Made by a program: the position numbers and the translations under genes. 64,000 bases of DNA from positions 8,690,609 to 8,754,608 of the forward strand of contig OZ005700.1 of the NCBI GenBank assembly GCA_963930775.1, read 5' to 3'. Every line of letters starts with the position of its first letter. Within the stretch, counting starts at the first letter, position 1. This document shows, in pieces, positions 62,801 to 64,000 of this stretch. The notes beneath the pieces are model-generated. The model did not search any database and was not told the DNA's origin. It saw only the letters and a list, made by a program, of their open reading frames with translations. This DNA is from Cliona cf. orientalis. Taxonomy: Eukaryota > Porifera > Demospongiae > Clionaida > Clionaidae.

Positions 62801-64000
62801 GCTCAGCTGTACTGAGAAACACAGCAGAAAACTCCTCACCTGTATAAGTGGAATCACTGATTATACAATATTATGTGCTAGATAGTAACAACAATAATAT
62901 TATTGATCATACCTTGTATGTTGTATGTTGGAAGGATCTCCACTAGGATACCACGAAGGTTTTGATTTCTCTTCATGTTTCTCCATTGTTTTCGAAGGCA
63001 AGCAACCTAAAGGTAGAATTTGTGCATCACATCATTCTGCAAGCTATCATGTTAAAACTCTCTTACCTGCTGCTTAGTAGAGGCGAGTAAACCAATTGGT
63101 TCAGTGGGAGGAGTTGGCCACGACTGTATGTACTCAAGCATCTTCGTGATGAGTAATTTGGCTTCCTCCTCATTTTCAGGCCGACAATTTGTGAAATTAC
63201 CTTGATTCAAGGAAGTACAGGCAAACATAAGTGGATAAGGAGCATTAGGATGAGCTTCCCGTCGACTTTCACTGATTAGTGTACACTCATAGAAGAGGCT
63301 TGAAGCCAACATCAAAATGCTGGGATGACAGCGGTAGTTGGTCAGGAGAGTAGATGAGGTGAGGGAATCGCCTGTTGCTTTATAACAAGAATAAATCCTT
63401 TCAAGAAGCGATTCACCAAGTCCATTATTCCGAGCCTTTTCACTGAGTACACGAACTTGTGGCCCCACCTATTCATAATAGTCCAAAATAATCTCGGTGA
63501 CATACGAGATGTATGATATTGTACTCACCTGTTTATTATCTCCAAAGATGACTACTCTTGTAGCTGCTGAAGCTAGTACCAGAGCACCAAGAGCCTCAGG
63601 CTCTGGGCACTGAGCACCTTCATCGATCAGGAGGTGAGTAAATTCTATGCCCAGATCGACCATACCCAATGCCACTCCAAAGGTTGTAACTAGGACGGAA
63701 AAGTCATATGCTGAATGACTATTGAACTGAAGATCGACTACTGAAGCCCTATCATAAAGCCGTAAATTATTTGCTGCCTCCGTACTTCCCACTACTCGAG
63801 CAACGTGACACTCAATATCCTTCACCTTCTCTTGTAGACTTCTATAGAGACCATCAGCACCTCGGTTTAAGTGGGTGCACACTAATACTTGATTCCCTCC
63901 TGCCTTTACAAGTTTCGCTACAGTTGCGGCCAGTAAGTAGGTTTTACCTGTTCCAAAAGGACCAAGGAGCAGGTAAGGGACACTAGGATTGCAAGAGAGC
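56866..64000 (-). CDS. HELZ2-like: HELZ2-like helicase-RNB-helicase, 5' end outside window, one frame break
   Basis: Exons on the minus strand are 64000-63529, 63468-63067, 63006-62913, 62839-59172, 59095-59007, 58937-58755, 58695-58513, 58456-57828, 57769-57521, 57449-57287, 57221-57024 and 56963-56866, about 2,140 residues. The first Upf1-like SF1 helicase has GPFGTGKT, LLIDEGAQ, FGDNKQ and VITRAQSLIFVAGNP. An RNB exoribonuclease follows, with all four acidic residues (TIDPEGSADHDDAL) and the arginine block STSPIRRY. The second helicase has GPPGTGKS, VDECGMA, GDHKQLRPV, TESQGSEYG and VGITRCKYGLVIVG. This order is that of vertebrate HELZ2, an interferon-induced helicase and 3'-5' RNase. Just after the RNB the frame shifts by one base in an A7 run (60549-60555); conserved-looking sequence continues on both sides. 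Confidence 0.88.

Overview
The window is animal nuclear DNA, most likely from a sponge (Porifera, probably a demosponge). Genes are split by many short GT-AG introns, often 50-150 bases, and intergenic spacers are only 100-500 bases. The gene set is animal-specific: RGS12/14, CtBP, FAM184, a RAP80-like protein, TMEM127, and ZU5 plus death-fold architecture. The sponge assignment is inferred from compactness and domain combinations. All coordinates and exon joins were worked out by reading splice sites and phases by hand. Most multi-exon models close in frame, and several matched remembered human family members over their whole length.

Layout. 27-7005 (+) is the 3' part of an RGS12/14-type regulator (RGS end, two Ras-binding domains, GoLoco). 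7218-13338 (-) is a complete Ty3/gypsy-type LTR retrotransposon with two identical 139-base LTRs and an uninterrupted gag-pol. Next come MAEA (-) and, head to head, a CtBP-type corepressor with an extra N-terminal HTH plus AT-hook (+). These are followed by a membrane-anchored pseudo-esterase (-) facing KCTD9 (+), then MRPL46 (-) facing a RAP80/UIMC1-like DNA-damage adaptor (+), then ZDHHC16 (+).

36258-41838 (-) encodes a very unusual protein: PH, Btk zinc motif, beta-propeller, ZU5-UPA-like module and CARD-like domain. FAM184 (-) faces a TMEM127-like tetraspan (+). Then come MRPS26 (+), converging with MGMT (-), which faces an uncharacterised helical gene (+). 52270-56716 is a cluster of intronless cytosolic sulfotransferases: three intact genes, one frameshifted copy and two fragments. 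The window ends inside a HELZ2-type helicase-RNB-helicase gene (-), 5' end missing.

The genes do not form one pathway. Most are single-copy housekeeping or signalling genes. Head-to-head pairs with 100-200 base spacers, probably bidirectional promoters, recur throughout. The most promising unusual items are the PH-Btk-propeller-ZU5-UPA-CARD protein, the HTH/AT-hook-CtBP fusion, the RAP80-like protein with a recognisable Abraxas-interacting region, the HELZ2-like helicase/RNase with a one-base frame break, and the sulfotransferase cluster.
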